Source of the DNA: Bacteroidales bacterium
GTDB taxonomy: Bacteria > Bacteroidota > Bacteroidia > Bacteroidales > UBA932
DNA: 64,000 nt
Assembly (NCBI GenBank): GCA_017938925.1
Contig: JAGBAO010000012.1
Coordinates: 62,001-126,000, forward strand
Direction of reading: 5' to 3'
The position numbers and the translations under genes are program-made. Below the pieces are notes generated by a model. The model saw nothing but the letters and a program-made list of their open reading frames with translations, was not told where the DNA came from and searched no databases. Positions 61,930 through 64,000 of this stretch are shown here, piece after piece (the stretch's first letter is position 1; the number at the start of each line of letters is the position of its first letter).

Positions 61930-63204
61930 TTAACAATTTAGCTCCTTTTTAATCTTTTTTCGAAGTGTATCCAAAGCTGACGCTGCAAATCTCTCGATAT
62001 TGCGTTTCCTGTCCCCTCTGAAGGTCTTGCAGATGGTCTCTGTACCTTCAGATGAACTGACTCCGATCCATACAAGTCCCACCGGTTTTGTATCGCTTCC
62101 TCCGCCTGGACCGGCGATTCCGGAAGTGGCCACAGAGAAGTCGCTGCCGGTCAGACGGCGGACCCCTTCAGCCATCCGGGCTACGCATTCACTGCTGACC
62201 GCTCCATGTCTCTCGATGATTTCAGGCTCCACTCCGAGTACACCTGTCTTGACACTGTTTGCATATGATGTCACTGATCCCAGATAGTACTCTGATGATC
62301 CAGGTACTTCTGTGAAAAGTGCTGATATGGTACCTCCCGTGCATGATTCAGCCGCACTGACGGTCTTTCCTGCCTTGGCAAGCATTCTTCCTATGCATTC
62401 CTGCAATGTGTCGTCCTGTTCGGAATATAGTGCGTCTGACAGTAGGGGCTTGAGTCTGGCCAGTTCTGCCTCGATTCTTGCTTCTTCCTCCTCTCGCAAG
62501 CCTCCGTATATTGACAGTCTCAGCCTTACACCTTTGATCGGATCTGGCAGATATGCCAGGTGCATATCCTCCGGCAGTGAATCCTCCCAATCCTCGATCT
62601 GCTTTGCCAGCACTGATTCCGGAATACCGAACGTCATGACTGTCCTGTGGTATATGTCAGACACAGGATAGTGCTCCTTGATGTCAGAGAGGATATCAGG
62701 AAGGGCACCGATGGCCTCAAAAGGAACCCCCGGAAGGGAATAGAGGGTGGCAAGATGTCCGAATCTGCCTTCATCGAATCTGAATGCCATCACCGGAGCT
62801 GTTCCCAACTTATTGGGAATCACTTCGCATGTGTCCGGAACAGATGCCTGGGCAAGGTTGATGTCCAGAGCCTCTATTCCGCGTGCACTTAGTATTCTTC
62901 TTACTATTTCAAGCTGTCTGTCGTCTGTTCTGTATGAAGTGGCTCCGGACAGTTCTGCAAGAGCTTTCTTGGTTATATCGTCCTTGGTGGGGCCAAGACC
63001 GCCCGTAACTATGACGATATCGTTGGATCTGAGCTCGTTCTCCAGAGATGAGACTATTGTGTCATGGTCATCTCCGATAGAGACCATTCTTGAAACCTTG
63101 ATTCCCAACGAATTGAGGGCCTGTGAAATATGCGACGAGTTTGTATCGACCACCTGGCCGATGAGGATCTCGTCTCCAATTGTGCATATGGAAGCCTGCT
63201 TCAT
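61930..63204 (-). CDS. cinA: CinA-family protein (NMN deamidase/ADP-ribose pyrophosphatase)
   Basis: A 424-residue protein with two domains. The N-terminal MoCF-like domain has IGDEILIGQVVDTNSSHI and VTGGLGPTKDDITKKAL; the C-terminal deamidase domain has VSAAESCTGGTISALF and ATSGIAGPGGGSDTKPVG. It recycles NAD by-products (pyridine nucleotide cycle). It is transcribed with the downstream-oriented pyrD, which starts upstream and ends 3 bases before it. Confidence 0.95.
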   Translation of the reverse strand: MKQASICTIGDEILIGQVVDTNSSHISQALNSLGIKVSRMVSIGDDHDTIVSSLENELRSNDIVIVTGGLGPTKDDITKKALAELSGATSYRTDDRQLEIVRRILSARGIEALDINLAQASVPDTCEVIPNKLGTAPVMAFRFDEGRFGHLATLYSLPGVPFEAIGALPDILSDIKEHYPVSDIYHRTVMTFGIPESVLAKQIEDWEDSLPEDMHLAYLPDPIKGVRLRLSIYGGLREEEEARIEAELARLKPLLSDALYSEQDDTLQECIGRMLAKAGKTVSAAESCTGGTISALFTEVPGSSEYYLGSVTSYANSVKTGVLGVEPEIIERHGAVSSECVARMAEGVRRLTGSDFSVATSGIAGPGGGSDTKPVGLVWIGVSSSEGTETICKTFRGDRKRNIERFAASALDTLRKKIKKELNC

Positions 63205-63206
63205 CG

Positions 63207-64000
63207 TTATTTCTTAGCAACCGGTTGTTTTACAAAGCTTTCAAGATGTTTGAGGATCCTCTTGACCAGGCTTGGTCCTTCATAGACGAAGCCGGAATAG
63301 ATCTCCACGAGAGATGCACCGGCATCGATCATTTCCTTTGCATCCTCAGGTGACATGATGCCTCCCACACCTATGATAGGAAGCTTGCCCTCTGATCTTT
63401 GGTGTACATAGCGGACAAGTTCCAGGTTCTTCTTGTGCACAGGGGCTCCGGACATGCCTCCGTTGCCGATTGCCTCGATCTTTTCTGCAGAAATGCTGGT
63501 CAGGCCGTCACGGCTGCGTGTGGTGTTTCCTGCTACTATTCCGTCAATTCCGGAGCGGAGAGAGTAGTCTATGATCTCGTCAAGCTGCTCGTGGGACAGG
63601 TCAGGAGAGACCTTGAGAAGTATAGGACGGTATTCGTCATAGTACATTCTGAGGCTGAGAAGTCTGTCAATGATGTCAGAAAGGAAGTTCATGTCCTGCA
63701 AGGCAGTGAGTCCCACCACATTAGGGCATGATATGTTGACTACAAACATGTCCACGAAGTCGTAGAGAAGAGCAAATGCGGACTCATAGTCCTTTGCTGC
63801 ATCTTCGTTGACGCTGGTGGTGTTCTTGGATATGTTTGCCGCAACTATGACTTCCGGACGTACTTTTTTAAGGTGCTCTACAGCATTCTTGACACCTTTA
63901 TTGTTGATTCCGAAGCGGTTGATAAGGGCCTTGTCGCCTGGAACCCTGAAACAGCGGGGCTTAGGATTGCCGTCCTGGGGTTGCGGAGTGAGGGAACCGA
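63207..64000 (-). CDS. pyrD: Dihydroorotate dehydrogenase, class 2 type (5' end outside window)
   Basis: The open frame continues through the right edge; the visible part is 263 residues. It shows the FMN-site sequence GSLTPQPQDGNPKPRCFR, ALINRFGINN, AANISKNTTS, then VVNISCPNVVGLTALQD, ILLKVSPDL, GIVAGNTT and IIGVGGIMSPEDA. It oxidises dihydroorotate to orotate in pyrimidine synthesis. The catalytic-base position reads SCPN (Cys) where class 2 enzymes such as E. coli have SSPN (Ser), while the rest of the frame looks class 2. It lies upstream of cinA with a 2-base gap. Confidence 0.93.
   Translation of the reverse strand, partial: GSLTPQPQDGNPKPRCFRVPGDKALINRFGINNKGVKNAVEHLKKVRPEVIVAANISKNTTSVNEDAAKDYESAFALLYDFVDMFVVNISCPNVVGLTALQDMNFLSDIIDRLLSLRMYYDEYRPILLKVSPDLSHEQLDEIIDYSLRSGIDGIVAGNTTRSRDGLTSISAEKIEAIGNGGMSGAPVHKKNLELVRYVHQRSEGKLPIIGVGGIMSPEDAKEMIDAGASLVEIYSGFVYEGPSLVKRILKHLESFVKQPVAKK

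Noticed and set aside
1-64000. CRISPR arrays, tRNA, rRNA and prophage genes
   Set aside because: No regularly spaced repeats, cloverleaf-like intergenic sequences or phage structural genes were seen on reading all intergenic regions.

Overview
The window looks like chromosomal DNA of a strictly anaerobic, probably gut-dwelling member of the Bacteroidales (Bacteroidota), at roughly 50% GC. The evidence is the TAnnTTTG -7 promoter element (with TTTG about 20 bases upstream at the best sites), the near absence of strong ribosome-binding sites, family-typical genes (S46 dipeptidyl-peptidase, DUF4301, DUF5009, DUF3467, a fimbrillin-like lipoprotein, a DcuC-like YfcC carrier), and an oxygen/superoxide defence set typical of anaerobes (desulfoferrodoxin, flavodiiron protein, cytochrome c peroxidase). 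Genus cannot be fixed from the sequence alone.

Layout. 1-4151: the tail of an unidentified gene, then a minus-strand three-gene block (DUF5009 membrane acyltransferase-like protein, SGNH esterase, calcineurin-like phosphoesterase lipoprotein). 4245-5660: a complete IS110/IS1111-type insertion sequence with subterminal inverted repeats and a long non-coding right end that could encode a guide RNA. 5833-9490: desulfoferrodoxin and flavodiiron protein, then NhaA antiporter and an FNT-family channel. 9575-14851 (minus): cobalamin-dependent methionine synthase with an unusual 51-bp repeat array in its linker, YebC and a TPR membrane protein. 15006-19090: recF, DUF721, pdxB, DUF4301. 19787-26437: a complete glycine cleavage island (lipoate ligase, gcvT, gcvH, split gcvPA/gcvPB, lpdA), in which GcvPB carries an eight-cysteine insertion. 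26458-33533: GH53 galactanase lipoprotein, a very small membrane-protein ORF, NYN nuclease, an Asp/Glu-type dipeptidyl-peptidase (DPP11-like), a secreted protein of unknown function, a porin, YicC. 33621-36474: glnS and a secreted choloylglycine-hydrolase-like Ntn amidase. 36791-40922: an AT-rich small ORF plus fimbrillin-like lipoprotein, a repeat-bearing spacer, and YfcC. 41213-47790: LytTR regulator with repeated TGTGAC sites at its promoter, deoxynucleoside kinase, gdhA, an Omp85-type barrel, an acyltransferase and a bile acid:sodium symporter-family protein. 47951-52908: tri-haem cytochrome c peroxidase, dicarboxylate/amino-acid symporter, aldehyde dehydrogenase, KdsC, DUF3467. 53020-60859: valS, thioesterase, tatA-tatC, ABC-F ATPase, rlmB, membrane dipeptidase. 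60861-64000 (minus): DMT exporter, cinA, and pyrD running off the window edge.

Together these genes describe a peptide- and glycine-using anaerobe: peptidases (DPP11-like, M19), the glycine cleavage system with its own lipoylation and E3 enzymes, glutamate dehydrogenase, amino-acid and dicarboxylate carriers and methionine synthase handle amino acids and one-carbon units, while the redox genes protect against transient oxygen. No tRNA, rRNA, CRISPR array, prophage or conjugative element was seen. The most notable features are the IS element with a candidate guide-RNA right end, the cysteine-rich GcvPB insertion, the intragenic metH repeats, and the LytTR promoter array.
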